A stretch of DNA of 64,000 nucleotides from Enterobacter pseudoroggenkampii (GCF_026420145.1 NZ_JAPMLV010000001.1:2418001-2482000), one strand, 5' to 3'. Positions 50,245 to 61,885 are shown, counted from the first letter of the stretch. Numbers and translations are program-made. Notes: generated from the sequence alone by a model not told the origin.

Positions 50245-51150
50245 TCAGGCCTCGGGTTCCTGATCCGGTACCACCACGCCTTCGCGCGGCTCATCCGGGT
50301 TCGGCGCTGGCAGATTCATCAGCTTCGCCAGGATGCTCGCCAGCTTCAGGCGCATTTCCGGACGGCGGACGATCATGTCGATGGCGCCTTTCTCGATGAG
50401 GAACTCACTGCGCTGGAAGCCCGGCGGCAGTTTTTCACGAACGGTCTGCTCGATAACGCGAGGACCCGCAAAGCCGATCAGCGCTTTTGGCTCAGCGATG
50501 TTCAGATCGCCCAGCATTGCGAAGCTCGCGGAGACGCCGCCCATGGTTGGGTCGGTCAGCACGGAGATATACGGCAGACCGCGCTCCTGCATCTTCGCCA
50601 GCGCAGCAGAGGTTTTCGCCATCTGCATCAGTGACATCAGCGCTTCCTGCATACGCGCACCGCCGGAGGCAGAGAAGCAGATCAGCGGACAGTTGTCTTC
50701 CAGCGCCTGCTCAACGGCACGCACGAAGCGCGCACCGACCACAGAGCCCATTGAGCCGCCCATAAAGGAGAACTCAAACGCAGCGGCAACAACCGGCATC
50801 TCATGCAGGGTGCCTTTCATGACGATCAGCGCGTCTTTCTCGCCAGTCTCTTTTTGTGCAGAGGCCAGACGATCTTTGTATTTTTTGGAATCGCGGAACT
50901 TCAGCACGTCTTTTGGCTCGAGTTCGCTACCCAGCTCTACCAGAGAGCCTTCGTCCAGCAGGCTATGCAGGCGGTTGCGCGCCGACATACGCATATGGTG
51001 GTCACACTTCGGACACACCTCAAGGTTGCGCTCCAGCTCTGCGCGATACAGAACCTGACCGCAGCTATCACACTTCGTCCATACCCCTTCAGGAATGCTC
51101 GCTTTACGCGTTGGGGTAATGTTACTTTTAATTCGTTCAATCCAGCTCAT
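50245..51150 (-). CDS. accD: Acetyl-CoA carboxylase carboxyltransferase beta subunit AccD
   Basis: 301-residue subunit that with AccA transfers carboxyl from biotin to acetyl-CoA, giving malonyl-CoA for fatty acid synthesis. The N-terminal zinc ribbon is Cys27, Cys30, Cys46 and Cys49 (CDSC, CPKC), known to bind mRNA and DNA in E. coli. The crotonase-like core has [14 protein letters not shown] and [15 protein letters not shown]. The start is ATG 51150 ([10 protein letters not shown]) with AAAGGTTATCA upstream; the frame runs 28 codons further without family support. Confidence 0.96.
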   Translation of the reverse strand: MSWIERIKSNITPTRKASIPEGVWTKCDSCGQVLYRAELERNLEVCPKCDHHMRMSARNRLHSLLDEGSLVELGSELEPKDVLKFRDSKKYKDRLASAQKETGEKDALIVMKGTLHEMPVVAAAFEFSFMGGSMGSVVGARFVRAVEQALEDNCPLICFSASGGARMQEALMSLMQMAKTSAALAKMQERGLPYISVLTDPTMGGVSASFAMLGDLNIAEPKALIGFAGPRVIEQTVREKLPPGFQRSEFLIEKGAIDMIVRRPEMRLKLASILAKLMNLPAPNPDEPREGVVVPDQEPEA

Positions 51151-51304
51151 TGATAACCTTTCTGCCTGAACCTGGTCGTTTGCCAGTTTTGCTATAAGAG
51201 GCGAATAATGCCATTTTTGCCTCCAACAGACCATGAATGTTGCACATTAAAACATAACAGCCCGAAACTTTGGATAAAAAAGTGGTCGAACCGCCAGCGT
51301 GCAT

Positions 51305-51964
51305 TTACTTCGCTTGTTTTGCCGCCGCACGTTTATGACGAATAATTTCGATAACGCCCGGCAGTACGGAAAGCACAATAATCGCTACAATCAGTAACTT
51401 AAGATTTTCCTGAACCACCGGGAGATCGCCAAACAGGTAGCCTGCATAGGTAAACAGCAGTACCCACAGCAGCGCCCCCACGACGTTATACATGGCAAAA
51501 TGACGATAGGACATATGTCCCATTCCCGCCACAAACGGTGCAAATGTGCGCACAATAGGCACAAAGCGCGCAAGGATAATGGTTTTTCCGCCATGGCGTT
51601 CATAAAACGCATGGGTTTTGTCTAAATAGCTGCGACGGAAAATTTTCGAATCCGGATTGCTGAACAGCCGCTCACCGAATACGCGTCCAATCGTGTAGTT
51701 GACCGCATCACCGACAATAGCGGCAATCACCATCAGCACCACCATAAGATGCACGTTCAGATCGTTAGTGGGTAACGCCGATAGCGCGCCGGCAACGAAC
51801 AGCAGGGAATCCCCTGGCAGGAATGGGGTAACGACCAGACCGGTTTCACAAAACAGAATGAGGAACAGAATAGCGTAAACCCAGACGCCATACTGCGCGA
51901 CCAGCTCCGCCAGGTGAACATCAATATGCAGGATGAAATCAATCAAAAAACGAATTACGTCCAT
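51305..51964 (-). CDS. dedA: DedA-family inner-membrane protein
   Basis: 219 residues with about five membrane segments. The DedA/VTT core motif is [18 protein letters not shown] (about 48-65) and [23 protein letters not shown] with the essential arginines. The family affects membrane potential and lipid carrier recycling (some members translocate undecaprenyl phosphate). Which of these this protein does is not shown. It lies between truA and accD on the minus strand. Confidence 0.94.
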   Translation of the reverse strand: MDVIRFLIDFILHIDVHLAELVAQYGVWVYAILFLILFCETGLVVTPFLPGDSLLFVAGALSALPTNDLNVHLMVVLMVIAAIVGDAVNYTIGRVFGERLFSNPDSKIFRRSYLDKTHAFYERHGGKTIILARFVPIVRTFAPFVAGMGHMSYRHFAMYNVVGALLWVLLFTYAGYLFGDLPVVQENLKLLIVAIIVLSVLPGVIEIIRHKRAAAKQAK

Positions 51965-51992
51965 ATTGTCTAAGCCCTAATTGCACCTTTGT

Positions 51993-52805
51993 TTAGTCCG
52001 CTAAAAAAAGCGGGCCCATTGGCGGTTTCGGCAGGTCAAACCGATCCGGATAGTCTACCGAGACCAGATACAACCCTTCCGCTTTCGCCGTAGCTGCCGC
52101 AAGCGTTCTGTCCTTCGCTGCCAGCAGATCTGCAATCCAGCTCTCCGGCTGGTGTCCGGCGCCCACTTCCATCAGGCTGCCCACAATATTCCGAACCATA
52201 TGATGTACAAAGGCATTGGCTTTGATATCCACCACCACATACGCGCCAAAACGGCTGACGTTTATGTGCATGACGTTTCGCCACGGCGTGCGGGACTGAC
52301 ACTGCACCGCACGAAACGACGTAAAGTCATTTTCACCAATCAGACACTGCGCCGCGCGATGCATACGTTCAGCATCAAGCGGTTCATAAAAATGCGTCAC
52401 GCCCTGGCTTAACACCGCCGGACGCAGGCGCTGGTTGTAGATGACATAACGGTAGCGACGCGCCGTGGCGCTAAAGCGCGCGTGAAAATCATCCGGCACA
52501 GCTTTTACCCAACGCACCGCAATGTCACCAGGCAAATTCGCATTTACACCCAGGGTCCAGGCGGCATCCTTACGCACGGCGGTGGTTTCAAAGTGCACGA
52601 CCTGACCCGTACCGTGAACACCCGCATCCGTACGTCCTGCGCACAGGACGTTAATCGGCTCGTTTGCCACCTGAGAGAGCGCTTTTTCCAGCTTCTCCTG
52701 GACGCTGCGCACCTCGTTCTGACGCTGCCAGCCATAATACTTACTGCCGTCGTACTCAATGCCGAGGGCAATTCTATGGACCGACTTTTGTTCCACGTCT
52801 GACAT
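51993..52805 (-). CDS. truA: tRNA pseudouridine(38-40) synthase TruA
   Basis: 270-residue enzyme that makes pseudouridine at positions 38-40 of the anticodon arm. The catalytic aspartate is Asp60 in [18 protein letters not shown]. Other conserved blocks are [16 protein letters not shown] and [17 protein letters not shown]. Its start codon touches the last base of the usg stop, so the pair is translationally linked, as in E. coli. Confidence 0.97.
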   Translation of the reverse strand: MSDVEQKSVHRIALGIEYDGSKYYGWQRQNEVRSVQEKLEKALSQVANEPINVLCAGRTDAGVHGTGQVVHFETTAVRKDAAWTLGVNANLPGDIAVRWVKAVPDDFHARFSATARRYRYVIYNQRLRPAVLSQGVTHFYEPLDAERMHRAAQCLIGENDFTSFRAVQCQSRTPWRNVMHINVSRFGAYVVVDIKANAFVHHMVRNIVGSLMEVGAGHQPESWIADLLAAKDRTLAAATAKAEGLYLVSVDYPDRFDLPKPPMGPLFLAD

Positions 52806-53818
52806 CAGTACAGGTACTCCTGCACCAGTTTTTCAGCGATTTTGACCGCCATCAGCGCGCCGCCAAAGCGAACGTTGTCCGCAACGGACCAGAACTGAAC
52901 CTGTTCCGGCATGCCGTAATCGTTACGCACGCAGCCAACGGAAAGATGCGCGCTGCCGGTGGCATCGCCCACCTGGGTCGGGAACTCGCTCTCTTCAGAG
53001 AGCACGATGTCTTCACCGCGGCCAAACGCATCGCGCGCCTCTTCTGCCGCCAGCGGACGCAGCGCTTCAAAGCCGACCATCTGCGCGTGGCCGTAAAAGA
53101 CCGGGGACTGCACGACACTTGCGGAGATCATCAGGCCATCGTCCTGCAGAATTTTACGCACCTCATCGACGATACGACGCTCTTCGCGCACGGAACCCTC
53201 GCGGTCCGGCAGCAGCGGCAGCATGTTGAACGCCAGCTGGCGGCCAAAGAAATCATCTTCATCAATCGGGATACCGTTCAGCAGCTTCGCGCTCTGCCCG
53301 GCCAGCGCGTCAACGGCCTTTTTACCGTTCGCGGACGCGGAGAGCAGGCTGGTGACGGTAATGCGCGACAGGCCGCCGTCGTCGATCAGCGGTTTCAGGG
53401 CAGTCAGCAGCTGGCTGGTCAGGCTGTTCGGCACCGCAATGACGTTACGGTTGCGGTAGTCAGCCAGCACAAACGGGTTCACGTCCGGCACCACCAGCGG
53501 CACATCCGGCTCCATCGAGAACAGGCCGCTCAGGTCGATCACCAGGCAGCCTGCGTTGGTCGCCTCTTCAACGTACGCAGCAGTGGCTTCAGCGCCCGCA
53601 GCGAAAAACGCCAGCTGCGCCTGGGTCCAGTCGAATGCTGCCGCGTCCTGGACCATCACGGATTTACTGTTAAAACGCAGATGCTCACCTGCACTGTCGG
53701 TACGCGCCAGCGCATAGATATCGCCCACCGGGAACTGACGCTCAGCAAGGGTTTCGAGCAGGGCTTCGCCCACGGCACCCGTGGCACCTAAAATGGCAAT
53801 GTTCCAGCCTTCAGACAT
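52805..53818 (-). CDS. usg: Usg, aspartate-semialdehyde dehydrogenase-like protein
   Basis: 337 residues homologous to aspartate-beta-semialdehyde dehydrogenase. The nucleotide-binding motif [16 protein letters not shown] is intact. At the catalytic cysteine position the sequence reads [10 protein letters not shown], so the Cys is replaced by Ser (also in E. coli as I recall it); the later His region FYGHAQMV is present. Normal ASD activity is therefore unlikely, and its function is unknown. It lies between pdxB and truA; the pdxB terminator precedes it, so it probably has its own promoter or depends on readthrough. Confidence 0.93.
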   Translation of the reverse strand: MSEGWNIAILGATGAVGEALLETLAERQFPVGDIYALARTDSAGEHLRFNSKSVMVQDAAAFDWTQAQLAFFAAGAEATAAYVEEATNAGCLVIDLSGLFSMEPDVPLVVPDVNPFVLADYRNRNVIAVPNSLTSQLLTALKPLIDDGGLSRITVTSLLSASANGKKAVDALAGQSAKLLNGIPIDEDDFFGRQLAFNMLPLLPDREGSVREERRIVDEVRKILQDDGLMISASVVQSPVFYGHAQMVGFEALRPLAAEEARDAFGRGEDIVLSEESEFPTQVGDATGSAHLSVGCVRNDYGMPEQVQFWSVADNVRFGGALMAVKIAEKLVQEYLY

Positions 53819-53837
53819 GGTGGTTTACTCCAGAAAT

Positions 53838-53873
53838 AAAAAAGCGTCCCTGTCAGAGTATCCGACAGGGAGC
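53838..53873 (-). terminator. Terminator after pdxB
   Basis: On the minus strand a GCTCCCTGTC/GACAGGGACGC stem (53864-53873 with 53844-53854) is followed by T6 (53838-53843). It lies between the pdxB stop and the usg start. Confidence 0.85.
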
Positions 53874-53885
53874 ATTAAGAAGACA

Positions 53886-55022
53886 TTAACGTGCCGGATG
53901 ATGAACGGCGTTAAACCCCAACTTATGCAGCAGCGTCGCCGCCGACGCGTCGTCGCACATCACATACAGGGAAGACCACTCGCGGCGCTCAACATAGTTC
54001 TTGCGCAGCTTATCAAACTCACCCGGGATCTCCGCCACTTTACGCAGCAGCGCATCATCGCGGCGCACATCATACACCAAATGCACCAGCCTTTTCAGTG
54101 TTGCCTGATCGAGCGGACCGTGCAGGGTAATGCGGCCAAATTCAGGCGCGGGGAGTAAGGTATCCAGCGCCACCTGCTGCGGATGGCCGATAAAAGCGCT
54201 GTAGGCCTCGAAGACCTGCGTCGTGCCGCGCGCTTTCCCCTCGAGGGTATAACCGGCGATATGCGCTGTGCCCACGTCCACCTTGTTAAGCAACTCAACG
54301 TTGAGATCCGGCTCCGGCTCCCAGACGTCCAGCACCACGCTGAGGTCTTGTCCTTCATTCAGACATGTCAGCAGCGCAGCGTTATCTACAACCGGACCAC
54401 GGCAGGCATTTATCAGAATAGTGCCAGCCTTCAGACGACGGATCAGCGCCTCGTCAGCAAGATGCAGCGACTTATACGGCCCCTCTTTAAACAGCGGCGT
54501 GTGGAAAGTCAGCACGTCGCATAGTTCGACCAGCTCGTCCAGCGAGCGGAAATCCCCGTCATCTCCGTTGTCTTTGCGCGGCGGATCGCACAGCAGCGTG
54601 CGGATCCCTAACGCTTCAAGACGCTTTTGCAGGCGTCCGCCGACGTTACCCACGCCAACAATCCCCACGGTGCGGTCCTTCAGCGCAAACCCGTCGCGCT
54701 CGGCCAGCATCAGCAGCGAGGAGAAAACGTATTCCACAACGGCAATGGCGTTACAGCCCGGCGCGGCGGAAAAACCGATTCCAGCCTGCTTCAGCCACTT
54801 ATCATCCACATGATCGGTCCCTGCCGTTGCGGTTCCGACAAACTTAATCGCTTTACCGGCGAGCAACGCCTCATTTACTTTGGTCACCGAGCGCACCATC
54901 AGCGCGTCTGCGTCATCCAGTTCGTTGACCGGGATCGGGCGACCAGGGACAGCCTTAACGTTACCCAGGCGGCTAAACAGCTCACGGGCATAAGGCATAT
55001 TTTCATCAACGAGGATTTTCAC
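53886..55022 (-). CDS. pdxB: 4-phosphoerythronate dehydrogenase PdxB
   Basis: 378-residue NAD-dependent D-2-hydroxyacid dehydrogenase, second step of the DXP-dependent pyridoxal phosphate pathway. The Rossmann motif is [16 protein letters not shown]. The catalytic Arg is in [11 protein letters not shown], Glu in VWEPEPDLN and His in TAHIAGYT. A PdxB-specific C-terminal dimerisation domain follows (about 290-378). The start is GTG 55022 (family N-terminus [13 protein letters not shown]), chosen over a much longer upstream open frame. It is divergent from flk. Confidence 0.95.
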   Translation of the reverse strand: MKILVDENMPYARELFSRLGNVKAVPGRPIPVNELDDADALMVRSVTKVNEALLAGKAIKFVGTATAGTDHVDDKWLKQAGIGFSAAPGCNAIAVVEYVFSSLLMLAERDGFALKDRTVGIVGVGNVGGRLQKRLEALGIRTLLCDPPRKDNGDDGDFRSLDELVELCDVLTFHTPLFKEGPYKSLHLADEALIRRLKAGTILINACRGPVVDNAALLTCLNEGQDLSVVLDVWEPEPDLNVELLNKVDVGTAHIAGYTLEGKARGTTQVFEAYSAFIGHPQQVALDTLLPAPEFGRITLHGPLDQATLKRLVHLVYDVRRDDALLRKVAEIPGEFDKLRKNYVERREWSSLYVMCDDASAATLLHKLGFNAVHHPAR

Positions 55023-55135
55023 GTCTGAGTACCTGTTTGAGAGGAAGAAAACCTGCCAAGTGTGCCATAATCTGGCCGCCAGGCATATACGTATACCTGG
55101 TTTACGCTGAGTTTTGACTTTAAGGATTTTTGACG

Positions 55136-56140
55136 ATGCAGCCCATTTCAGGTACGCCACCACGCCCTCCGGGTGAAGGCCCCGTCACGCCAAACGTTGC
55201 CGGTGAACAACCGCTATCCACGCAACAGCGCACCGTGCTGGAGCGACTGATCACGCGCCTGATTGCGCTGACTTCACAGCAAAATGCGGAAGTCTGGGCC
55301 GGGGTAAAGCATGATTTAGGCGTGAGGAACGACGCACCGCTGCAGTCGCGTCATTTCCCTGCTGCCGAGCAAAATCTGAACCAGCGTATTACGACCGCGC
55401 AGCAGAACCACACCACGCGCCAGATTGTTGCTCAGCTGACGGAGCTGCTGGGCCAGGGTAATAACCGCCAGGCGGTGAGTGATTTTATTCGCCAGCAGTA
55501 TGGTCAGACCGCGCTGGGGCAGCTGACGCCGGACCAGCTTAAAACCGTGCTGACCCTGCTGCAGAACAACGAGCTGTCTATTCCGCAGCCTCAGGTGCGC
55601 CCGTCGACCGAGCGTCCGCTGCTGCCCGCCGAGCACAACACGCTCAAGCAGATGGTGACAAAGCTGGCTGCGGCCACTGGCGAACCGACGAAGCTTATCT
55701 GGCAATCCATGCTGGAGCTGTCCGGCGTGAAGGCGGGTGAACTGATCCCGGCCAAACAGTTTACTCATCTGGTGACCTGGCTACAGGCGCGCCAGACGCT
55801 CAGCACCCAGAATGCCCCTACCCTGCATACTGTCCAGGCCGCGCTGAAACAGCCGCTTGAGCCGCACGAGTTCGACGTGATTCGGGATTACGCCCAGCAA
55901 AACTGGCAGGCCACGCCGCAGACGGTGCTGACCACCGCGCAGGTGCAGGATCTGCTCAATCAAATCTTCGTTCGTCGCGCCGAACGTGAAGGCGGCGTGC
56001 CGGAGGTGAGAAACGTTCAGCCGATCTACAGCCCGCTGTTTGCGCCGGTCGTCGAGACATTCAGAACGCTCTCTGCACGTCCGGGGCTGATGTTTATTGC
56101 ACTGCTGATTGCCCTGGCGATTTTCTGGCTGGTTGCCTGA
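55136..56140 (+). CDS. flk: Flagellar assembly checkpoint protein Flk
   Basis: 334 residues: hydrophilic, Gln/Pro-rich and helical for most of its length ([44 protein letters not shown]), with one C-terminal membrane helix (about 314-333, [19 protein letters not shown]), so tail-anchored in the inner membrane. In Salmonella Flk prevents premature secretion of FlgM into the periplasm and couples flagellar ring completion to late gene expression. The start ATG 55136 has AAGGA at good distance; a TTG six bases upstream is too close to it. Its presence fits a flagellated host. Confidence 0.92.
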   Translation: MQPISGTPPRPPGEGPVTPNVAGEQPLSTQQRTVLERLITRLIALTSQQNAEVWAGVKHDLGVRNDAPLQSRHFPAAEQNLNQRITTAQQNHTTRQIVAQLTELLGQGNNRQAVSDFIRQQYGQTALGQLTPDQLKTVLTLLQNNELSIPQPQVRPSTERPLLPAEHNTLKQMVTKLAAATGEPTKLIWQSMLELSGVKAGELIPAKQFTHLVTWLQARQTLSTQNAPTLHTVQAALKQPLEPHEFDVIRDYAQQNWQATPQTVLTTAQVQDLLNQIFVRRAEREGGVPEVRNVQPIYSPLFAPVVETFRTLSARPGLMFIALLIALAIFWLVA

Positions 56141-56147
56141 GGTTTTT

Positions 56148-56222
56148 CCCGGTGGCGCTGCGCTTACCGGGCCTACAACGGCTCGAATCGTAGGCCGGGT
56201 AAGGCACAGCCGTCACCCGGCA
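56148..56222. repeat. BIME (paired REP) between flk and yfcJ
   Basis: Two inverted REP units, CCCGGTGGCGCTGCGC...GGGCCTAC and GTAGGCCGGGTAAGGC...CACCCGGC, lie between the convergent ends of flk and yfcJ. Confidence 0.85.
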
Positions 56223-56230
56223 ACAACGGC

Positions 56231-57409
56231 TCAACGCCTGCGAAACGCCACCAGCGTCACCACGATCCCCACCACCGCAGAAACCGCACCGGCCAGAAAG
56301 ACGGACGGATAGCCAAACGAGGTCGCTAACACCCCGGCCAGCGGTCTGGTAACGCCGTATGAGATATCCTGAAACGCCGCATAGCCGCCGAGCGCCGTCC
56401 CGCGCACCTGCGGGGCCACGCGCTTCACCACTTCAACGCCCAGCGCCGGGAAGATCAGAGAACAGCCGCAGCCGGTCAGCGCAGCACCCAGCAGGGCCAC
56501 GGATGCCACGGGAGCATTCCACAACAGCAGAAGACCGATAGCTTCAATGACCAGCGATGCCACCGCCACCTTCACGCCGCCAAAGCGATCCGGCATCCAG
56601 CCAAAAAGCACGCGCATCAGCACAAACGCGCCGCCAAAGGCAGTAAGCGTAAAACCGGCCATCGCCCAGCCGCGGCTCATAAAATAGAGCGATACAAACG
56701 TCCCTATTACCGCAAACCCCACGCCCTGCAGCGCCAGGCCCAGGCCCGGCTGCCAGATTTGGCCGACCACGCTCCACAGGGAAGGACGCTCGCCTTTGTG
56801 CGCAGGTACCTTACGCACCGAGCCGTTAAACGCCCATGCCACCAGCGGCAGCGCCATGGTCGTTGCAGCCAGCGCCGCAAACCCGAACTGGCTGTTGATC
56901 AGCAGGCCAAGCGGTGCACCGGCGGCCAGCGCGCCGTAGATGGCCATGCCGTTCCAGGACATCACCTTGCCGGAACGTGCTGGCCCCACCAGCCCCATTC
57001 CCCAGGTCAGGGTGCCGGTCAGCAGCTGGCTTTCACCGAAGCCAAGAATTAAACGGCCTAGCACCAGCAGCGCAAATTTATACGCGGCGTCTACCGGCAG
57101 CAGAGCCGCCAGCAGCCAGGCGCCGCCCGCCAGCCCGCAGGCAAACATCCCCTGCAGCGCCGAGCGTTTAGCACCGTGCTGATCCGCCAGCCGTCCGGCG
57201 TAACCGCGGGTTAATACCGTGGCTAAAAACTGAATGCCCACGGCAATGCCGACCATGGTGTTGCCATAGCCCAGCTCCTGATGAACGAACAGCGGGATCA
57301 CCGGCAGCGGCAGGCCAACGGTCATATAGGTCAGGAATACCGCAAAGGCGATACGGAACAGTGAGACGTTCGCTGAAGGGGTTGTTTCTGTTTGAGTTAC
57401 TGCAGTCAT
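56231..57409 (-). CDS. yfcJ: MFS transporter YfcJ
   Basis: 392-residue major facilitator with 12 predicted membrane helices, the same length as E. coli YfcJ and highly similar along it. The MFS loop motif is [19 protein letters not shown] (between helices 2 and 3), and its second-half copy is [15 protein letters not shown]. coli YfcJ belongs to the YhhS/arabinose-exporter-like group; the real substrate is unknown. It is isolated, with fabB upstream on the same strand behind a terminator. Confidence 0.92.
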   Translation of the reverse strand: MTAVTQTETTPSANVSLFRIAFAVFLTYMTVGLPLPVIPLFVHQELGYGNTMVGIAVGIQFLATVLTRGYAGRLADQHGAKRSALQGMFACGLAGGAWLLAALLPVDAAYKFALLVLGRLILGFGESQLLTGTLTWGMGLVGPARSGKVMSWNGMAIYGALAAGAPLGLLINSQFGFAALAATTMALPLVAWAFNGSVRKVPAHKGERPSLWSVVGQIWQPGLGLALQGVGFAVIGTFVSLYFMSRGWAMAGFTLTAFGGAFVLMRVLFGWMPDRFGGVKVAVASLVIEAIGLLLLWNAPVASVALLGAALTGCGCSLIFPALGVEVVKRVAPQVRGTALGGYAAFQDISYGVTRPLAGVLATSFGYPSVFLAGAVSAVVGIVVTLVAFRRR

Positions 57410-57571
57410 GCTTTACTCCGAAATGAAGAGTAAGGCGGGGAAATGCCACGCCCCCTCTACCTGATAATCAGGATTAAGGTGCGTTGGTTGACGTTAAACG
57501 CTTACGCATTATCGTGAGGATAATGTTGAGGGGTGAAGTTTGCCTGTGAGATCAGCTGCTTGTCAATGCAT

Positions 57572-57595
57572 AAAAAAGGGAGCCTTATGGCTCCC
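57572..57595 (-). terminator. Terminator after fabB
   Basis: On the minus strand GGGAGCC/GGCTCCC (57589-57595 with 57578-57584) with an ATAA loop is followed by T6 (57572-57577). Confidence 0.9.
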
Positions 57596-57616
57596 CTTCT
57601 GAATCAAACATAAAAC

Positions 57617-58834
57617 TTATGCTTTCAGCTTACGCATGACCAGCGTGGCGTTGGTACCGCCGAAACCGAAGCTGTTGGACATGACGGTAGTCAGCGTCGC
57701 TTCCGTTGGTTTGGTCACGATGTTCAGGCCAGCAGCCTGCTCGTCCATCTCTTCGATATTGATACTTGGGGCGATAAAGCCGTTTTCCAGCATCAGCAGC
57801 GAGTAGATCGCTTCCTGAACGCCAGCCGCCCCCAGAGAGTGACCAGTCATGGCTTTGGTCGCGGAGATCGCCGGGCTGTTGTCGCCGAAGACTTCACGGA
57901 TCGCACCCAGCTCTTTTACGTCGCCTACCGGCGTAGAGGTACCGTGAGAGTTCAGGTAGTCGATTGGGGTGTCAACGCCGTGCATCGCCATCTTCATGCA
58001 GCGCACCGCGCCTTCGCCGGATGGCGCAACCATGTCGGCGCCGTCAGACGTTGCACCGTAGCCCACGATTTCAGCGTAGATGTGCGCGCCACGCGCCAGG
58101 GCATGCTCCAGCTCTTCAACCACAACCATACCGCCGCCGCCCGCGATAACGAAACCGTCACGGTGCGCATCATAGGTACGGGAGGCTTTGTCCGGGGTCT
58201 CATTGTACTTGGTAGACAATGCGCCCATCGCGTCGAATTCACAGGCCATTTCCCAGCCCAGCTCTTCGCCGCCGCCAGCAAATACGATGTCCTGTTTACC
58301 CAGCTGGATCTGCTCAACAGCGTTACCGATGCAGTGCGCGGAAGTCGCACACGCGGAGCTGATGGAGTAGTTCACACCGTGGATTTTGAATGGGGTCGCC
58401 AGGCACGCGGAAACCGCAGAACCCATGGCTTTGGTAACCACGTACGGACCTACCGCTTTCAGACCACGCGGGCTACGCATTGCGTCAGCACCGAATACCT
58501 GCGCTTTAGATGAACCGCCGGAACCGGCGATCAGACCCACGCGCGGGTTGTTCTGATAAACCTCTTCGCTCAGGCCAGAATCTTTGATCGCTTCCTGCAT
58601 GGAGAGATAAGCATAAATAGAGGCATCGTTCATGAAACGAACCACTTTGCGGTCAATCAAACCGGTGGTGTCCAGTTTGACGTTACCCCATACGTGGCTA
58701 CGCATACCTGAATCTTTAAACTCTTCAGAGAAAGTGATCCCGGAGCGTCCTTCACGCAGAGATGCCAGGACTTCCTGCTGGTTATTACCGATGCTGGAAA
58801 CAATGCCCAGGCCAGTAATCACTGCACGTTTCAT
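57617..58834 (-). CDS. fabB: 3-oxoacyl-ACP synthase I FabB
   Basis: 405-residue beta-ketoacyl-ACP synthase I, needed for unsaturated fatty acid elongation and general chain extension. The active-site Cys (about 162) is in [14 protein letters not shown]; the two histidines are in [11 protein letters not shown] and TGHSLGAAG; the C-terminal loop is [14 protein letters not shown]. It is one residue shorter than E. coli FabB, in the SGGSSK segment near 106. Upstream lie FabR- and FadR-like sites, as expected for this gene. It is divergent from mnmC. Confidence 0.97.
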   Translation of the reverse strand: MKRAVITGLGIVSSIGNNQQEVLASLREGRSGITFSEEFKDSGMRSHVWGNVKLDTTGLIDRKVVRFMNDASIYAYLSMQEAIKDSGLSEEVYQNNPRVGLIAGSGGSSKAQVFGADAMRSPRGLKAVGPYVVTKAMGSAVSACLATPFKIHGVNYSISSACATSAHCIGNAVEQIQLGKQDIVFAGGGEELGWEMACEFDAMGALSTKYNETPDKASRTYDAHRDGFVIAGGGGMVVVEELEHALARGAHIYAEIVGYGATSDGADMVAPSGEGAVRCMKMAMHGVDTPIDYLNSHGTSTPVGDVKELGAIREVFGDNSPAISATKAMTGHSLGAAGVQEAIYSLLMLENGFIAPSINIEEMDEQAAGLNIVTKPTEATLTTVMSNSFGFGGTNATLVMRKLKA

Positions 58835-58881
58835 TCAATACCTCTGTAAGTCGCACTATAGTAAGTTTCGAGTCGCACAAT

Positions 58882-58899
58882 AGCGTACACTTGTACGCC
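58882..58899. promoter_or_regulatory. FabR-type operator upstream of fabB
   Basis: AGCGTACACTTGTACGCC contains the palindrome GCGTACA-N2-TGTACGC, the pattern bound by FabR at fabA and fabB. It lies 48 bp upstream of the fabB start. Confidence 0.8.
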
Positions 58900-58900
58900 G

Positions 58901-58917
58901 AACAAGTCCGATCAGAC
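58901..58917 (-). promoter_or_regulatory. FadR-type site upstream of fabB
   Basis: On the minus strand TCTGATCGGACTTGTT fits the FadR pattern CTGGTCNGACNNGTT closely. It abuts the FabR site. In E. coli FadR activates fabB from a site next to FabR's. Confidence 0.7.
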
Positions 58918-58992
58918 ATTTTCTGCGGAAATTTGCACCGATGGACTCACATCGTTAAGATCGTGCCACTGCCTGTCAGACGAGTAACTTAC

Positions 58993-60990
58993 GTGAAACA
59001 AAACGCTATACAACCCGCCAACCTCGAATTCAACGCTGAGGGTACACCTGTTTCCCGAGATTTTGATGACGTCTATTTTTCTAATGATAACGGGCTCGAA
59101 GAAACTCGCTATGTTTTCCTCGACGGAAACCAGCTCAGCACCCGCTTCCCGGTGCATCCGCGGAGCCTGTTTGTGGTCGCGGAAAGTGGGTTCGGTACCG
59201 GGCTGAATTTTTTAACCCTCTGGCAGGCGTTTAACCAGTTTCACGCTGCACACCCTGAGGCTACGCTACAAAGATTACATTTCATCAGTTTCGAAAAATT
59301 CCCGCTCACCGCGCACGATCTGCGGCTCGCTCATCAGCGCTGGCCAGAGCTTGCCACCTGGGCGGAACAGCTTCAGGCACAGTGGCCGCCTCACATCGGC
59401 GGCTGCCACCGTCTGATTCTGGACGGCGGACGCGTGACGCTGGATTTATGGCTTGGCGACATCAATGACCTGACCGATACGCTCGATGATTCGATGAATC
59501 AGACGGTGGACGCGTGGTTCCTGGACGGCTTTGCCCCCGCCAAAAACCCGGACATGTGGAGCCAGCACCTGTTTAGCGCGATGGCGCGGCTGGCGCGCCC
59601 TGGCGCAACGCTTGCCACCTTCACCTCGGCGGGCTTTGTCCGCCGCGGGCTGCAGGAGGCGGGCTTTACCATGCAGAAGACCAAAGGCTTTGGCCGCAAG
59701 CGCGACATGCTGGTCGGCAGGATGGATCAGACGCTGGACATTCCCGCTCAGGCGCCCTGGTTTGCACGCCGCGCCAGCGCATCACGTGAGGTGGCGATAG
59801 TCGGCGGGGGGATCGCCAGCGCCCTGCTGTCTCTCGCGCTTCTCCACCGTGGCTGGCAGGTCACGCTCTACTGTGCTGACGATGTGCCAGCTAGCGGCGC
59901 GTCCGGCAACCGCCAGGGGGCGCTCTATCCGCTTTTAAGCGCGCACGACCCGGCCCTGTTCCGGTTTTTCCCGGCGGCGTTTACCTTTGCTCGTCGCCTC
60001 TACGACGCCCTGCCTGTGGCGTTCGATCATGACTGGTGCGGCGTGACGCAGCTCGGCTGGGATGAAAAGAGCCAGCAAAAAATCACGCAGATGCTGTCGC
60101 TGGGCCTGCCTGGCGAGATTGCCCGCGCGGTAAGCGCGCAGGAGATGGCAGCCACCGCTGGCGTGGAAACCGGCTGTGGGGGCATTCAGTATCCGCTCGG
60201 CGGCTGGCTGTGCCCGGCTGAACTGACCGCGGCGGTCATTTCCCTGGCGCAGTCGCGCGGGCTGACGGCGCATTATGCTCACACCGTTGAATCGCTGAGC
60301 CGAAGCGAGCGCTGGAATCTGCGTTTTGCGGATGGCAAAGCGGTAAGCCATGCCAGCGTTGTGCTGGCAAACGGGCATAACATCAATCAGTTTATCCAGA
60401 CAGAAACGTTGCCGGTTTATCCGGTCGGCGGCCAGGTGAGCCATATTCCTTCCGCACCCGAACTGAGCAAACTGCATCAGGTGCTGTGCTATGACGGCTA
60501 CCTGACGCCACAAAATCCGTCTAACGGCCATCACTGCATCGGGGCCAGCTATCATCGTGGCGAAACGGATATGCGCTACAGCGACGCGGATCAGGCGCAA
60601 AACCGCCAGCGCCTGATTGACTGTTTCCCGGATGCGGCATGGGCGCAAGAGGTTGACGTCAGCGAGGGGGAAGCGCGCTGCGGCGTTCGCTGTGCCACCC
60701 GCGATCATCTGCCGATGGCGGGAAATGTGCCGGACTACGACGCGACGCTTGAGGCCTATCAGGATCTTGCTGATAACCGGGATAAAGCGGTTAGCGCGCC
60801 GGTTTATCCGGAGCTGTATATGCTGGGTGGATTAGGGTCTCGCGGGTTGTGCTCTGCCCCGCTGCTGGCAGAAGTGTTGGCCGCGCAAATGAGCGACGAG
60901 CCGGTTCCGCTGGACAGTGTTACGCTTGCGGGGCTGAATCCGAATCGCTTGTGGGTACGGAAACTGCTGAAGGGGAAGAAGGTTAAGTAG
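58993..60990 (+). CDS. mnmC: Bifunctional tRNA modification enzyme MnmC
   Basis: 665-residue fusion enzyme for the last steps of mnm5s2U34 synthesis in tRNA anticodons. The N-terminal SAM-dependent methyltransferase (about 1-240; [18 protein letters not shown] as SAM motif, [17 protein letters not shown]) methylates nm5U. The C-terminal FAD oxidase (about 260-665; [18 protein letters not shown] as FAD motif, [21 protein letters not shown]) removes the carboxymethyl group of cmnm5U. The start is GTG 58993, giving the family N-terminus [14 protein letters not shown]; the longer upstream frame crosses the fabB operators. Confidence 0.95.
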   Translation: MKQNAIQPANLEFNAEGTPVSRDFDDVYFSNDNGLEETRYVFLDGNQLSTRFPVHPRSLFVVAESGFGTGLNFLTLWQAFNQFHAAHPEATLQRLHFISFEKFPLTAHDLRLAHQRWPELATWAEQLQAQWPPHIGGCHRLILDGGRVTLDLWLGDINDLTDTLDDSMNQTVDAWFLDGFAPAKNPDMWSQHLFSAMARLARPGATLATFTSAGFVRRGLQEAGFTMQKTKGFGRKRDMLVGRMDQTLDIPAQAPWFARRASASREVAIVGGGIASALLSLALLHRGWQVTLYCADDVPASGASGNRQGALYPLLSAHDPALFRFFPAAFTFARRLYDALPVAFDHDWCGVTQLGWDEKSQQKITQMLSLGLPGEIARAVSAQEMAATAGVETGCGGIQYPLGGWLCPAELTAAVISLAQSRGLTAHYAHTVESLSRSERWNLRFADGKAVSHASVVLANGHNINQFIQTETLPVYPVGGQVSHIPSAPELSKLHQVLCYDGYLTPQNPSNGHHCIGASYHRGETDMRYSDADQAQNRQRLIDCFPDAAWAQEVDVSEGEARCGVRCATRDHLPMAGNVPDYDATLEAYQDLADNRDKAVSAPVYPELYMLGGLGSRGLCSAPLLAEVLAAQMSDEPVPLDSVTLAGLNPNRLWVRKLLKGKKVK

Positions 60991-60999
60991 GGGGCGGCC

Positions 61000-61037
61000 T
61001 GGTGCCCTCACCCGTCCCTCTCCCACAGGGAGAGGGT
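61000..61037. repeat. Dispersed CCCTCACC / CTCTCCC-GGGAGAG palindromic repeat, copy 4
   Basis: GGTGCCCTCACCCGTCCCTC, TCCCACAGGGAGAGGGTGG: same orientation as copies 1-3, placed between the convergent ends of mnmC and yfcL. Confidence 0.8.
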
Positions 61038-61047
61038 GGTGAAACAC

Positions 61048-61326
61048 TTACTTCGCTTTCGCCTGCTGGAACAAATTGTCCCACATACCCAGCACCAGTG
61101 ACTGGTCGCGCGGAGAGAGCTCCCCGGCCAGAATGGCTTTTTCCAGGCTGCGGGTGACTTCAGCGTGAACGGCGTCGGCAGAGTGATCGTCACCCGCTTC
61201 CAGCTCGGCTACCGCGAGCGTCAGGTGACCACGCAGATAACCGCTGGCGAACAGCTCATCATCACTGGCGTGTTCCACCATGTCATCAATTAACGCCAGA
61301 ATGCGTGATTCAAATTCTGCGATCAT
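61048..61326 (-). CDS. yfcL: YfcL family protein
   Basis: 92-residue, wholly helical acidic protein matching E. coli YfcL ([42 protein letters not shown]). No motif indicates its function. The operon order aroC-mepA-yfcA-epmC-yfcL is conserved in enterobacteria, and YfcL is its last gene. The start ATG 61326 has AAAGGAAGA upstream. Confidence 0.9.
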   Translation of the reverse strand: MIAEFESRILALIDDMVEHASDDELFASGYLRGHLTLAVAELEAGDDHSADAVHAEVTRSLEKAILAGELSPRDQSLVLGMWDNLFQQAKAK

Positions 61327-61339
61327 CTTCTTTCCTCTG

Positions 61340-61885
61340 TTAAAGATCTTCCGGCCAAGGGAAGCATTCCGCCGCTATCGCCGGCGTGTGGTAATAATTC
61401 TGTAAGGCCTCGATCAGGCGCGCCGGACGTTCCGGGATGCCTTTCTCAAGATATTCCATCACCTGCGCATGAACGCGGCGCTGGAAGACGATACGGTCTG
61501 GCTCGAAGTCGCCTTCAAGGTTGTCACAGCTCACGTTGAACGGGAAACCCGCCGCGACGCAGAATAGCCATTCCAGCGCCTGCGGCTTCACTTCCACATC
61601 CTCAAACTGCCCCTGGGTGGCGGCATCACGTCCGTCCGGGCAGTACCAGTAACCGAAGTCCACCAGCTCGCGCCGCGCTTTCCCCGCAATGCACCAGTGT
61701 GAAATCTCGTGAAGACCGCTGGCGTAAAAGCCGTGCGCAAACACGATACGGTTATACGGAACCTCTGCATCAGCAGGAAGATAGATCGGTTCGTCGTCGC
61801 CTTTAATCAGACGGGTATTAAAATCGTCAGCAAAACAGCCGTCGAAAATCGCAATCAGCTGTTCGTAGTGATGCGTACTGTTCAT
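61340..61885 (-). CDS. epmC: Elongation factor P hydroxylase EpmC (YfcM)
   Basis: 181-residue enzyme that hydroxylates the beta-lysylated Lys34 of elongation factor P, the final EF-P modification. The conserved putative metal motif is [30 protein letters not shown] (HExxH-like), with [10 protein letters not shown] further on. EpmA and EpmB, which do the earlier steps, are not in this window. Its start codon touches the last base of the yfcA stop. Confidence 0.94.
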   Translation of the reverse strand: MNSTHHYEQLIAIFDGCFADDFNTRLIKGDDEPIYLPADAEVPYNRIVFAHGFYASGLHEISHWCIAGKARRELVDFGYWYCPDGRDAATQGQFEDVEVKPQALEWLFCVAAGFPFNVSCDNLEGDFEPDRIVFQRRVHAQVMEYLEKGIPERPARLIEALQNYYHTPAIAAECFPWPEDL

